Positions 36,604-44,722 of a DNA stretch of 64,000 nucleotides are shown piece by piece. The notes beneath the pieces were generated by a model, which saw nothing but the letters and a program-made list of their open reading frames with translations, searched no databases and had not been told where the DNA came from. How positions within the stretch are numbered: position 1 is the first letter of the stretch; each line of letters starts with the position of its first letter. The DNA is from Enterococcus rivorum (GTDB lineage: Bacteria; Bacillota; Bacilli; Lactobacillales; Enterococcaceae): positions 1-64,000 of the forward strand of contig NZ_MIEK01000014.1 in NCBI RefSeq assembly GCF_001742285.1, given 5' to 3'. The position numbers were made by a program, and so were the translations under genes.

Positions 36604-36684
36604 ATGAAAGGGTTTGTCCTCTCAGTTGTATTTTTTTGTGCATTAAATTTGATTTTCTCAATATCATTAGTTTTTTGGAGATAG
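36604..36684 (+). CDS. Possible 26-residue hydrophobic peptide
   Basis: The frame ATG-AAA-GGG encodes MKGFVLSVVFFCALNLIFSI and ends LVFWR. It resembles the short hydrophobic precursors of peptide pheromones. The ribosome site is weak (GAAAAG), and AT-rich DNA yields such frames by chance. It lies in the 450-base gap between the recombinase and sipW, where I see no other gene. Confidence 0.25.
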   Translation: MKGFVLSVVFFCALNLIFSISLVFWR

Positions 36685-36811
36685 AAAAACGCAAAGAGCG
36701 TTGCTAAACAAAGATTATGGATAAGGGCAATGAATGGCTTGTTGACTGTTTTAAAGGCAAAGTGCAAATTAAGCGATTGAAATATGTTGTGAGACAAGGG
36801 TTGGTGAGTAA

Positions 36812-37555
36812 ATGGATGAGAAACGGGAGCGTAAGAAGAAACGACGTCCGCAAAATCAAAGTTCTGTAAAGGTATCAAAGCAAAGAAAAACAGAAGCTAT
36901 TTATGCCGAGAAAAAAACAAGTCAAAAGCGAAGGAAAAAATCGAATCGGCCCCCTGACAAAAGTCGGGCGAAAAAGACTTCTAATAAAAAAAAGCGGATT
37001 GTACGAAGAAAAAAACAACCAGTGTATTCATTTTTATTTAATTTTCTATTTTACGCATTTATTTTAGCCATTATTGGTGCTTCCATTCTTTTTGCAACGA
37101 GTAAGAATACGGATAAAAGTGTGTTAGGCTACCGTTTTTTTGGCGTACTAACTGATTCCATGGTACCGAGAAATCCTAAGGTACAAAAAGGTGGATTTCA
37201 TTCCGGCGACATCATTGTTATAAAAAATATTGCTGGGGATGAAGCGGAAGTAGGAGATATTATTACTTTTCGCCCGAATATTAAAAGTCAAACATTCTTG
37301 ACCCATAGAGTGAAGAAAAAACTAGATCATCTTGGAGAAGCAAAGGGAACTTACTACATTACTCAGGGAGATGCCAATTTGGCGGAAGATGTGCCTGTCA
37401 ATGAAAAACAAGTAGTAGGGAAAAAAGTATTCGTAGTGCCAAAAGTTGGCTCGCTATTGAATTTTGTCAGCAAAAATCTAGTTGTTTCAATTATTTTTAT
37501 TATTTCAGTTTTTGGATTCATTACAATTATTAGGTATTACATTCTGAATAAATAA
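36812..37555 (+). CDS. sipW: SipW-type signal peptidase I
   Basis: A 247-residue S26-family protease of the archaeal/ER type. It has a 68-residue very basic cytosolic tail, a transmembrane helix (71-96), box B GVLTDSMVP with catalytic Ser116, and THRVKKK with His165 in place of Lys, the hallmark of SipW. YYITQGDANLAEDVPV is the GD-N box, and a C-terminal transmembrane helix ends the protein. SipW enzymes process the atypical signal peptides of TasA/camelysin fibre proteins, and three such proteins are encoded directly downstream. It heads the operon and is divergent from the recombinase. Confidence 0.92.
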   Translation: MDEKRERKKKRRPQNQSSVKVSKQRKTEAIYAEKKTSQKRRKKSNRPPDKSRAKKTSNKKKRIVRRKKQPVYSFLFNFLFYAFILAIIGASILFATSKNTDKSVLGYRFFGVLTDSMVPRNPKVQKGGFHSGDIIVIKNIAGDEAEVGDIITFRPNIKSQTFLTHRVKKKLDHLGEAKGTYYITQGDANLAEDVPVNEKQVVGKKVFVVPKVGSLLNFVSKNLVVSIIFIISVFGFITIIRYYILNK

Positions 37556-37658
37556 AGCTATTTTCTTTTTAGTGTTTTAGTGGAAAAGGTTGATTTCTGT
37601 TGTTGAGGCTAGACGCTAAAAGGTTAATAATAAAAAAATTTTAGGAGGAACATTAGAA

Positions 37659-38714
37659 ATGAAGAAAAATAACAAGAAAAAAATACTTGCATTAGCAAGT
37701 GGCTTTGCTCTTGTTGCTGTTTTGGCAGCAACCTTTGCTTGGTTTACAAGTAAAGACGAGAAAACAAACCATTTTGAAGGTGAAATTGCAACGGGCAAAG
37801 ACATCGAGGTTGTGGAAACGTTTGAACCGCCTACCACGTGGGAACCAGGTTCAGAAGTCAATAAGGATGTAGCTGTAGCCAATATTGGGAAGTATGACAC
37901 ATTAGTTCGAGTTTCATTAGTCGAGTCGTTGGAATTATTGGAAGATTATGCCTCTAAAGCGACTACTGGTACAGAACTTAATGGAAAGACAAAAGATGAC
38001 GTATATGTATTGCCGGGAACAGCTGCTCCAACTGGATTCACTGATTCAACATTTGAAGGAACTGCACCACAAATCGTGGTAACAGGTGGAGACTTTGCGG
38101 GTACTTACACTCTTAAAGTAAAAGAAGATTCTACGACAGTTAATAATAAGGTTGTCTACACTTATCGCTATGTGTTTGAAAAAAATGGTGGAGGCTTGTA
38201 TTACGCAAGTGGAATCAATGGCTTTGAAAGAAATGCTGCGGGAGAAATCAAAGTCAAGGCTGGAACACCTTCGCTTGAGTATGTTTCTTTAGAATATAAA
38301 ACCCCTGAGACGGCTGATTGGAGAAATCCTGTATACAATCCAACATTTACTGCGGGTGGAACGAATATTTGGAATGTATTCGCGAAAACAGGTAGCAACA
38401 ATATTCAAATTTCATTCAATAACATTACAACAACTGCTGGAACACCAAACAAATGGTACTTCAATACTAAAGATGGTTACTTCTACTATACAGGTGTTGT
38501 AGCTCCAGGAGCAAATACAGTCCAATTGATGGATGCAGTGAAATTATTAGGAACAGCTGGAAACGAGTACAGCAAACTGAAATATGATTTAACGGTTAAA
38601 GGTGAAGGGATTTCTGCCTTCAAGGATGCTGTTGATGAATGGGTGAAACCAGGAACGCCAGGTTACAATGATGAATTGTCAATAGCCTTGAAAGCTTTAG
38701 TACCTGAGAAATAA
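37659..38714 (+). CDS. TasA/camelysin-like protein with SipW-type signal
   Basis: A 351-residue secreted protein. The signal KKKILALASGFALVAVLAATFAWFTSKDEKTNHF is typical of SipW substrates, with the run ending A-T-F-A-W-F. The mature start, EIATGKDIEVVETFEPPTTWEPGSEVNKDVAVANIGKYDTLVRVSL, is the conserved TasA/BsaA-type strand pattern that forms fibres by strand exchange. The middle is a larger Gly/Thr-rich insert. It is probably the main fibre or matrix subunit. A perfect AGGAGGA ribosome site precedes the ATG. Longer than Bacillus TasA (about 260). Confidence 0.85.
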   Translation: MKKNNKKKILALASGFALVAVLAATFAWFTSKDEKTNHFEGEIATGKDIEVVETFEPPTTWEPGSEVNKDVAVANIGKYDTLVRVSLVESLELLEDYASKATTGTELNGKTKDDVYVLPGTAAPTGFTDSTFEGTAPQIVVTGGDFAGTYTLKVKEDSTTVNNKVVYTYRYVFEKNGGGLYYASGINGFERNAAGEIKVKAGTPSLEYVSLEYKTPETADWRNPVYNPTFTAGGTNIWNVFAKTGSNNIQISFNNITTTAGTPNKWYFNTKDGYFYYTGVVAPGANTVQLMDAVKLLGTAGNEYSKLKYDLTVKGEGISAFKDAVDEWVKPGTPGYNDELSIALKALVPEK

Positions 38715-38752
38715 TATGTAAGAATGTATTAGTTTTTCTAGAGGAGGAACAA

Positions 38753-39508
38753 ATGAGAAGAATACAGAGCAAATTAAAAAGGAACTTGATAATCGGGTTG
38801 TTTGTCTGCTTGAACTTATTAATAATTCCGCAGTTTGCTGCAGCTGATTCTTCTCCAAATCTTCCTTCTGGAATGATAGTTGGAGACGAACAAGGTGTCA
38901 AAGTAAAGAGTGACGGGGATTATTTGATTGATGTAAGAGATGTGCAACCGGGGAAAAAATGGTCAAAAAAAATCACAATATTTAACATGGAAGAAGATAT
39001 TCCGTACCAACTAACTATGCATATAAGCCCGCCAATCCTAGTTGAAGGCAGTTTAGACTTATCTAAAGCAATTCAAATGGTATTAACTTACGAAGGGAAA
39101 AAAATTTATGAAGGTCCTTTATCCGGAGTGAGTTCTTCGTTAGATTTACAAAATGAATTGACCCCACTAAATTTAGGTGTTTTTAAAGGCGGAGATGCTC
39201 GTATGTTAGAAGTATCACTTGAATTAGATGGGAAAAAATATACAAACAAAGATTTTTTAAAGAAAAATGTCGTCGAAAATATTTGGCATTTTAAAGCAGT
39301 AAAATCTGTTCTTCCAGATACGAAAGGCTCAGAAGATCCTCAAAATACCAGTAAGCGATTGTTTCGTCTGCCTCAAACTGGAGAAGAATGGCGAGATGCG
39401 ATTATTTTTTCTTGTATTGGGTTATTTCTACTGTTAGTAGCATTATTGATTTGGAAATATCGCGTAGGAGAAAATAACAAGGAGAAGAATAATCAGTCAA
39501 AGAAATAG
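38753..39508 (+). CDS. LPQTG-anchored protein of the fibre cluster
   Basis: A 251-residue sortase substrate. The signal peptide is at about residues 12-30 (ending FAAADSS). The body (GVKVKSDGDYLIDVRDVQPGKKWSKKITIFNMEEDIPYQLTMHI) has the strand pattern of a camelysin-like or Ig-like domain. LPQTGEEW, a transmembrane helix and a basic tail follow. It is the only protein of this cluster with a covalent wall-anchor signal, so it may tether the fibre to the wall. That role is inferred from context. GAGGAGGAAC precedes the ATG. Confidence 0.8.
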   Translation: MRRIQSKLKRNLIIGLFVCLNLLIIPQFAAADSSPNLPSGMIVGDEQGVKVKSDGDYLIDVRDVQPGKKWSKKITIFNMEEDIPYQLTMHISPPILVEGSLDLSKAIQMVLTYEGKKIYEGPLSGVSSSLDLQNELTPLNLGVFKGGDARMLEVSLELDGKKYTNKDFLKKNVVENIWHFKAVKSVLPDTKGSEDPQNTSKRLFRLPQTGEEWRDAIIFSCIGLFLLLVALLIWKYRVGENNKEKNNQSKK

Positions 39509-39551
39509 TAAGTGTTTCTTAGAACGATTAAATTAGGGAGGGAAAAGCAAG

Positions 39552-40418
39552 GTGAAAAAGAAAAAACGTCCGTCTACAAAAAAGAAACCGTCCAGAAAAA
39601 GACGAAGTTTTAATTTCAAATTTATGATTGCCGCGATCACTTTTCTTTTTTCTGGTTTGATGGTTCTAGGAAGTACTTATGCTTGGTTTGTATCTGAAGA
39701 CACTAAGATGAATCAATTTATAGGCTCTCTATTATCTGCAGAAATTGTAGAAGAATTTGAACCGAATGAGGTTTGGCAGCCGGGGGTATCCGTAAAAAAA
39801 GTCATTCAAGTGAAGAATACTGGAGAGGAGCCAGCCTTTGTTCGTTTAAGCTTCTATGAGTATTTACTAATGTTTCAAATTGATGTAACCGATCAAACAG
39901 GGAATGGAAATTTGGTTGTGTCTTCGCAAGAAAAAATACCTACTGTTGATTTTGATAAAACAAGCACTTGGGTCCCGGCGGCTTCAGCAAGCGGAACATA
40001 TACTCGTGATTATATCCATTACGTTGCAAAAAAAGCCATTGTTCCAAATACGACAACTGGAACTGAGATGTACAAATATAAGGATTCTTTAAGAGAACAG
40101 TCGGATTTTAAATGGTTCAACCTAGTTTTTCCTGAAAATGTTTACGATTCAGCACCGCCAGTTGGAACTAAAGAATATTGGTTATATAGTGATGGCTACT
40201 TTTATTATTCGGAGTTACTGAATCCAAGTGAAATCAGCAAACCTGTTCTATCGAAGGTAAACTTAAAGGAAAGTGCTCCAAACAAAATGAAGGGGGTTCT
40301 GTATCAATTGAATCCTATAATGGATGCTCATGATAGTACGAATTCATTGTTAAGTGCTTGGAATATAAGTAAATCTGGTGACGTCTATAAAATGCTCTCT
40401 GGAAAAATAACTAATTAA
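39552..40418 (+). CDS. TasA/camelysin-like protein with SipW-type signal (second)
   Basis: A 288-residue protein. It has a basic N-terminus (KKKKRPSTKKKPSRKRRS), a hydrophobic signal ending LGSTYAWFVSEDTKMNQF, and then the conserved EIVEEFEPNEVWQPGVSVKKVIQVKNTGEEPAFVRLSFYEYL. This keeps the A-W-F processing region and the E-F-E-P ... P-G ... V-x-N-T-G ... F-V-R core shared with its neighbours. It starts GTG after GGAGGGAAAAG. It is probably a minor fibre subunit. The three paralogues differ strongly outside the core. Confidence 0.82.
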   Translation: MKKKKRPSTKKKPSRKRRSFNFKFMIAAITFLFSGLMVLGSTYAWFVSEDTKMNQFIGSLLSAEIVEEFEPNEVWQPGVSVKKVIQVKNTGEEPAFVRLSFYEYLLMFQIDVTDQTGNGNLVVSSQEKIPTVDFDKTSTWVPAASASGTYTRDYIHYVAKKAIVPNTTTGTEMYKYKDSLREQSDFKWFNLVFPENVYDSAPPVGTKEYWLYSDGYFYYSELLNPSEISKPVLSKVNLKESAPNKMKGVLYQLNPIMDAHDSTNSLLSAWNISKSGDVYKMLSGKITN

Positions 40419-40432
40419 GGAGGAAAAAGGTT

Positions 40433-41110
40433 ATGAGAAAAAAGGCTTGTAAAAACAAAAAAAATTCTCGGAAATATTCCTCGAAAAAAAATCTAATCCT
40501 GCTACTAGGATTATTAATTGCAGTTATTAGCTTATCAGCAAGTCTTTATCAAAAAACCTTTGCTTCTTTGACCGATCATGATGAAAAACAGAATAAATTC
40601 CGAATTGGCGATTTGAAAGTGTCTGTAGAAGAAGAGTTTCAGCCACCCATTACTTTTGAACCTGATGTAATATATCCTAAGAAAGTTTGGGTTAAAAATA
40701 CAGGGGAGCTAAACAGCTTTGTTCGAGTGCTTGCATTACCAATTCTTTCAAAAAAACAAGCAAATGGTAGTACTCTCCTGCTACCTGCGACAACTACTGG
40801 GATAGCCCCTATTTTAACGATTGATTACAATTTATCCGATTGGATTGATGGAGGGGACGGCTACTTTTATTACAAAAAAAAGTTGTCAAAGGGGGAAAAA
40901 ACACCCTTGCTATTTTCAAGTGTGACACTGAATCAGGATAATATCACTGAGGAATATAAAGATGTCAAATTGTCATTTGAAATAAAAGCAGAAGGAATTG
41001 GGATCAGTAAGTATGCCTATAGAGATGCTTGGTGGAATAGTAGCATACCAGTTAGTGGTGAATTATTGCAGGTAGATAACTTACTTAAAGATCAGGTAGC
41101 GAATGAATAG
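40433..41110 (+). CDS. TasA/camelysin-like protein (third)
   Basis: A 225-residue protein, the smallest of the three. The signal region NLILLLGLLIAVISLSASLYQKTFASLTDHDEKQNKF departs from the A-W-F pattern. The core is kept: KVSVEEEFQPPITFEPDVIYPKKVWVKNTGELNSFVRVL. The C-terminal half includes YFYYKKKLSKGEKTPLLFSSVTL, a motif shared with the other two (YFYYxxxLxPGxxxxxLxxxVKL). AAGGAGGAAAAAGG precedes the ATG. Its stop overlaps the next gene by eight bases. It could start or cap the fibre. Confidence 0.78.
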   Translation: MRKKACKNKKNSRKYSSKKNLILLLGLLIAVISLSASLYQKTFASLTDHDEKQNKFRIGDLKVSVEEEFQPPITFEPDVIYPKKVWVKNTGELNSFVRVLALPILSKKQANGSTLLLPATTTGIAPILTIDYNLSDWIDGGDGYFYYKKKLSKGEKTPLLFSSVTLNQDNITEEYKDVKLSFEIKAEGIGISKYAYRDAWWNSSIPVSGELLQVDNLLKDQVANE

Positions 41111-43424
41111 TAAAAGAAATGAAGGTGAAGAGTTGAAGAATAAGAGTGGAAGGTTAATAAATAGTCTAAGTCTGTTGAAAGGGTTTCTCCTATTTTCTGG
41201 TTTGATAGGTTTGTTTTACTTTGTTACTTATTCTTCAAACTTTCATGAATCGAAAATAAAAGCAGAGAACCCTGTAATTCAAACAAGGCTATCTCCTGGA
41301 GAGGTAGCGTTATCGAAGACAGCCACTCCAGTAGCTGGAATGGTCAATCAATGGGACATTAAACTGAGAATTGAAGCTAGAAACCAATTTCCGCCACCAG
41401 CAACTGATGTGGTATTAATTATTGATACATCTGGAAGTATGGATGAGACAACCCTTGATGGTGTAAAGAGGATGGATAAAGCGAAAGAGGCTGCTGAAAA
41501 ATTTATTGAACAAGTGTTAAAAGATGATTATATTAACAGAATTGCTTTGGTTACGTATGACAAAACAGCAAAAAGTTATACATTTACTGAGAATGGATGG
41601 ACGGGTCAATTTGTAGATTCAGCTCATCGGAATATTCTTATTAAAGCAATTAAAGAAATCCAACCAGTTGGGGGAACTAACACTCAAGCAGCGATTAGAA
41701 CAGCTACAGAAGTGATGAAGCAGGCGACGAATGCTAGGCGAAACATGGTCTTAATTTCTGACGGCGTCCCAACCTATAGTTATCCGCCTACAAATCCCTA
41801 TAATACGGTAGCTGGAATGGAGTCGTTCAAACACTCAAACTCTGTCATTGCAAATCAATACAATACCTATCAAACAGTGAAGAATATTCCCGAAAGTCAT
41901 TTTATTTATGATGATAATGACATCGCTGGATTGGGTGGAGAATATTTGTTTACAGGTCGTCCACCACATTTTCCGGAGCCAGATGATCCTAAAGATCGTC
42001 TCTACCTTAATAATGCAAATAGTGCTATCGCTCAAGCAACGATTGCAAAACAAAAGCAGACTCTCTCAGGTGAGAAGCTTGTGACCGACTTGTACTCAAT
42101 TGGCTTAGATATGGACTTGCAACCTAATCCAGGAGATCGGCCTGTCGGGAACGAAACTATGAAAGAAATAGCGTCCTCGCCAGATAAATGTTTTTCTATT
42201 AGTTCGGAAGATTTAGAAAAAATTATGCTTGATATTGGTGGGAAAATTGTCGGTGCTGTAAAGACAGCTAAAGTTGTTGATCCCATGGGAAAGGGCTTTG
42301 AATTAGCAGAGGCTGTAAACGATAGCAATGTCTCTCAAGGTAATGTAGTCGTAGACAAAGTAAAAAAAGAGATCACTTGGAATATGGGCGCTTTAACAGA
42401 GCCTATTTCTGCACACCCCAATGAAGACGTCATGTTCGTTGAACTAAATTATCGTGTAAATGCTAATAAGGATGTTCTAGATGCTATTGATTCTGAGGAT
42501 AAAGCACCGACCAATGGGAAAACAACGATTGAATACCAAGATTACAATGATGATATACAACATAAAGAATTTGTCGTACCGAAAGTCAAACCGACTGTTG
42601 TTAGTTTAGAGAAAAAATTGTTTGATGCAAAAGGAGCGCCAATTACTAATGAAACAGATAGTTTTGAAGTGACTTATGGAACGGATAGATTCACAAAGAA
42701 TGATTCATTTTTAATCTATTCAAATAATGTGGTAACTAAGGTTGTTCATCCTTGGCAAGCAAATGTTGATTACACCGTGGAGGAACATTTACCTATTAGT
42801 CCTAAATACGATACTGAAATAAAAGTCAACGGTCAAGCAACTTTGGGGAATAAAGCTACCTTTAAGTTTCTGCCTATTACTGGTGAGTATGAGCATCAAC
42901 AAATTGTCATTACAAATAAGAGAGTAATCGAGAAGAAGACCGTCTATTTAAACATCCGACAGTGTGTTGTTAAACCACAGGAAGAATTGGTCATTCCTTC
43001 AAAAGGATATTACCAAGCGTTCATGGATAATGATAATGGGACTAAACAAATAAACCTGAGTTCTGATAGTACGTCAAAAGATCGTGCGACAGAAATTGAT
43101 GAGAGCTTGTTTGATAAATATGAAATAGTGTTATCTAAAGATCCGAGCTATTATCTAGCTTTGAAAGACCTAGTACCAGAATATTATCGGTTTTACGGAT
43201 ATATTGCCACAAAAAATAACTGGAACTTAAAAAACAAGCATCTTTCAACGAATGATGCAGAATTAATTAAAACAAATGAAGCAAAACTTGATTATGAAGG
43301 ATCAGATAGCTACTGGGTAACAATGTTCATTACACCTAAATTTGGAAAAGATGTGAATGATATCCCAGAAGAGTCACCTAGACCTTTTAGCTGGTCCTAT
43401 AAAACAAATAATTTTGGTAAATAA
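41103..43424 (+). CDS. VWA-domain surface protein of the fibre cluster
   Basis: A 773-residue exported protein. A membrane segment at about residues 25-43 acts as signal or anchor. The von Willebrand A domain (about 100-385) has a complete MIDAS: DTSGS at 108-112, GGTNT and SDGVPT. Cna-B-like beta domains follow (VVSLEKKLFDAKGAPITNETDSF; HPWQANVDYTVEEHLP), and then a unique C-terminal part that ends without a sorting signal. Pilus-tip adhesins have the same VWA plus Cna-B plan, so it may be the adhesive tip of the SipW-dependent fibre. An in-frame TTG at 41133 preceded by GAAGGTGAAGAG is an alternative start. Confidence 0.82.
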   Translation: MNSKRNEGEELKNKSGRLINSLSLLKGFLLFSGLIGLFYFVTYSSNFHESKIKAENPVIQTRLSPGEVALSKTATPVAGMVNQWDIKLRIEARNQFPPPATDVVLIIDTSGSMDETTLDGVKRMDKAKEAAEKFIEQVLKDDYINRIALVTYDKTAKSYTFTENGWTGQFVDSAHRNILIKAIKEIQPVGGTNTQAAIRTATEVMKQATNARRNMVLISDGVPTYSYPPTNPYNTVAGMESFKHSNSVIANQYNTYQTVKNIPESHFIYDDNDIAGLGGEYLFTGRPPHFPEPDDPKDRLYLNNANSAIAQATIAKQKQTLSGEKLVTDLYSIGLDMDLQPNPGDRPVGNETMKEIASSPDKCFSISSEDLEKIMLDIGGKIVGAVKTAKVVDPMGKGFELAEAVNDSNVSQGNVVVDKVKKEITWNMGALTEPISAHPNEDVMFVELNYRVNANKDVLDAIDSEDKAPTNGKTTIEYQDYNDDIQHKEFVVPKVKPTVVSLEKKLFDAKGAPITNETDSFEVTYGTDRFTKNDSFLIYSNNVVTKVVHPWQANVDYTVEEHLPISPKYDTEIKVNGQATLGNKATFKFLPITGEYEHQQIVITNKRVIEKKTVYLNIRQCVVKPQEELVIPSKGYYQAFMDNDNGTKQINLSSDSTSKDRATEIDESLFDKYEIVLSKDPSYYLALKDLVPEYYRFYGYIATKNNWNLKNKHLSTNDAELIKTNEAKLDYEGSDSYWVTMFITPKFGKDVNDIPEESPRPFSWSYKTNNFGK

Positions 43425-43428
43425 CAAG

Positions 43429-44304
43429 TTAGTACAAATGATTTTCTTCTAGAATCTCCTGGTATTCTTTTACAGTTTCTATAAAATCTAGTGACTGTAA
43501 TAATTGGATTAGCTGGTTTGCTTTTGGACTTAGACAATCATGTTTTTCTATTGAGGAGCGTGCAATTTCATAATTTAATTCAGAGACTATTCGCTCAAAA
43601 AGACGATAGTTAATTTGAGCACTCTCTTTAGCCAGCGCAGAAAAATGTAAAGCAGCAGAGTAGTTTTGATGTTTCAAGCATAAGAATGAAAGATTTAGGT
43701 AAATTCGTAACTTAACATCTTGGAACTCTGCTGTATAAGTTAAAGTTTCAATCTTAGAACCAATCAATGTGACTAAGGAAATCGCCTCATCGAGTGTAAA
43801 GCAATACAATGAATTATTTAAAAGTTTTAATTCATATACGTGCCAAGTTTCGATTCCAATGAGGTACTTTTTGATAGGAAGCATTAGTTCCTCCAATGAT
43901 TTCGTTTCGGAGAGACATGGTTCTTCAAAATGAATACGAAACATGGATTCCGCAATCAATTGCAAATGCCAATATTTTTTATTTTCTGTTTCTTTATAGA
44001 GTCGAAGTGCATTTTTAATAAACAAGTATAATCCGTTTTTATCTTTATTAAAAGTGAGCTCGGCTAACTCTTGGTATAAAAGTTTTTCGTTAGGAAAAAT
44101 GGTTGGATTTAATAAACTTAGAAATTCATCGATAGATAAAAAAAGCTTTTCTAGTATCAATAGAAATTTGTCAAAAGAAGGCATGCTGACATTGGATTCT
44201 ATTAGGTAGTAAGTCTGTCTGGTCATGATGCCTTCATAGATGTCTTTTTGGGACAATCCTTTTTCCATTCTAATTTTTTTAATAAGCGTACCGTAATTTT
44301 TCAA
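43429..44304 (-). CDS. Rgg/MutR-type regulator
   Basis: A 291-residue protein. The N-terminal XRE HTH (YGTLIKKIRMEKGLSQKDIYEGIMTRQTYYLIESN) is followed by a helical, TPR-like domain of about 220 residues. This is the Rgg/GadR/MutR architecture, in which the helical part binds a short peptide imported by Opp. Family members often sit opposite a small peptide gene and control neighbouring surface or bacteriocin operons. Here it faces an 11-codon ORF and the Cna-B gene, and the lanthipeptide genes follow. It lies tail-to-tail, five bases from the VWA gene. Target genes are inferred. Confidence 0.85.
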   Translation of the reverse strand: MKNYGTLIKKIRMEKGLSQKDIYEGIMTRQTYYLIESNVSMPSFDKFLLILEKLFLSIDEFLSLLNPTIFPNEKLLYQELAELTFNKDKNGLYLFIKNALRLYKETENKKYWHLQLIAESMFRIHFEEPCLSETKSLEELMLPIKKYLIGIETWHVYELKLLNNSLYCFTLDEAISLVTLIGSKIETLTYTAEFQDVKLRIYLNLSFLCLKHQNYSAALHFSALAKESAQINYRLFERIVSELNYEIARSSIEKHDCLSPKANQLIQLLQSLDFIETVKEYQEILEENHLY

Positions 44305-44482
44305 ATATATAGCCCTCTCTGTGTGAAAACATTTTTAATAAAAAAGTATTTACTTTGATTATATTATAACAAATATAAGAAGATTTTTTAAGGTGTTATT
44401 TAAAATTATTTGTAAATAAATAGCTTTCAAATTAATTATTTTAGCGTTTTCTATAAAAATAAAATGATATAAAATTGGTATT

Positions 44483-44500
44483 TTAAGTCGTGAGGACTTA
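44483..44500. promoter_or_regulatory. Inverted repeat, candidate Rgg operator
   Basis: TAAGTC-GTGAGG-GACTTA-type palindrome upstream of the peptide-gene promoter and between the divergent genes. The AT-rich remainder of 44305-44639 has no gene. Confidence 0.4.
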
Positions 44501-44572
44501 ATTTCCTACGAACGTATAGTGAGATTTTTTTGTACAAAATAATATACCTAAGGGTAAAATTAATTAGGTTCA

Positions 44573-44581
44573 TGGTATTAT
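44573..44581 (+). promoter_or_regulatory. Extended -10 promoter of the peptide ORF and Cna-B gene
   Basis: TGGTATTAT is an extended -10 box with no good -35 at 17 bases, which suits an activator-dependent promoter. A hairpin (AGAACAA ... TTGTTCT, 44596-44620) follows in the leader. Confidence 0.45.
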
Positions 44582-44639
44582 AGCGAAAAATGAAGAGAAC
44601 AAAAAGAGAGAATTGTTCTTTCTAAAGGAGTTGATTAAG

Positions 44640-44675
44640 ATGCCGATTTTATATATATGGTTTATTACTTATTAG
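44640..44675 (+). CDS. 11-residue hydrophobic peptide, candidate Rgg pheromone
   Basis: A complete short ORF: MPILYIWFITY then TAG. It is preceded by AAAGGAG at 9-base spacing, among the best ribosome sites in the region. The product is almost wholly hydrophobic and aromatic. It lies opposite the Rgg/MutR-type gene, the usual place of short hydrophobic peptide pheromone genes. At 11 codons it is shorter than the known SHP precursors (about 20) and has no basic N-terminus, so it might act without trimming. The alternative is a leader peptide controlling translation of the next gene. Confidence 0.45.
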   Translation: MPILYIWFITY

Positions 44676-44722
44676 TTTTTTGGAATAAATGAAAAAATAA
44701 GTAGTTGGGGGAATTTAAGTTT

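Noticed and set aside
36588..36878. 96-codon minus-strand frame overlapping the sipW start
   Set aside because: It overlaps the sipW promoter and ribosome site, has no ribosome site of its own and is not protein-like.
36717..36890. 57-codon plus-strand frame overlapping the start of sipW
   Set aside because: It has no ribosome site, and the overlapping sipW frame is clearly the real one.
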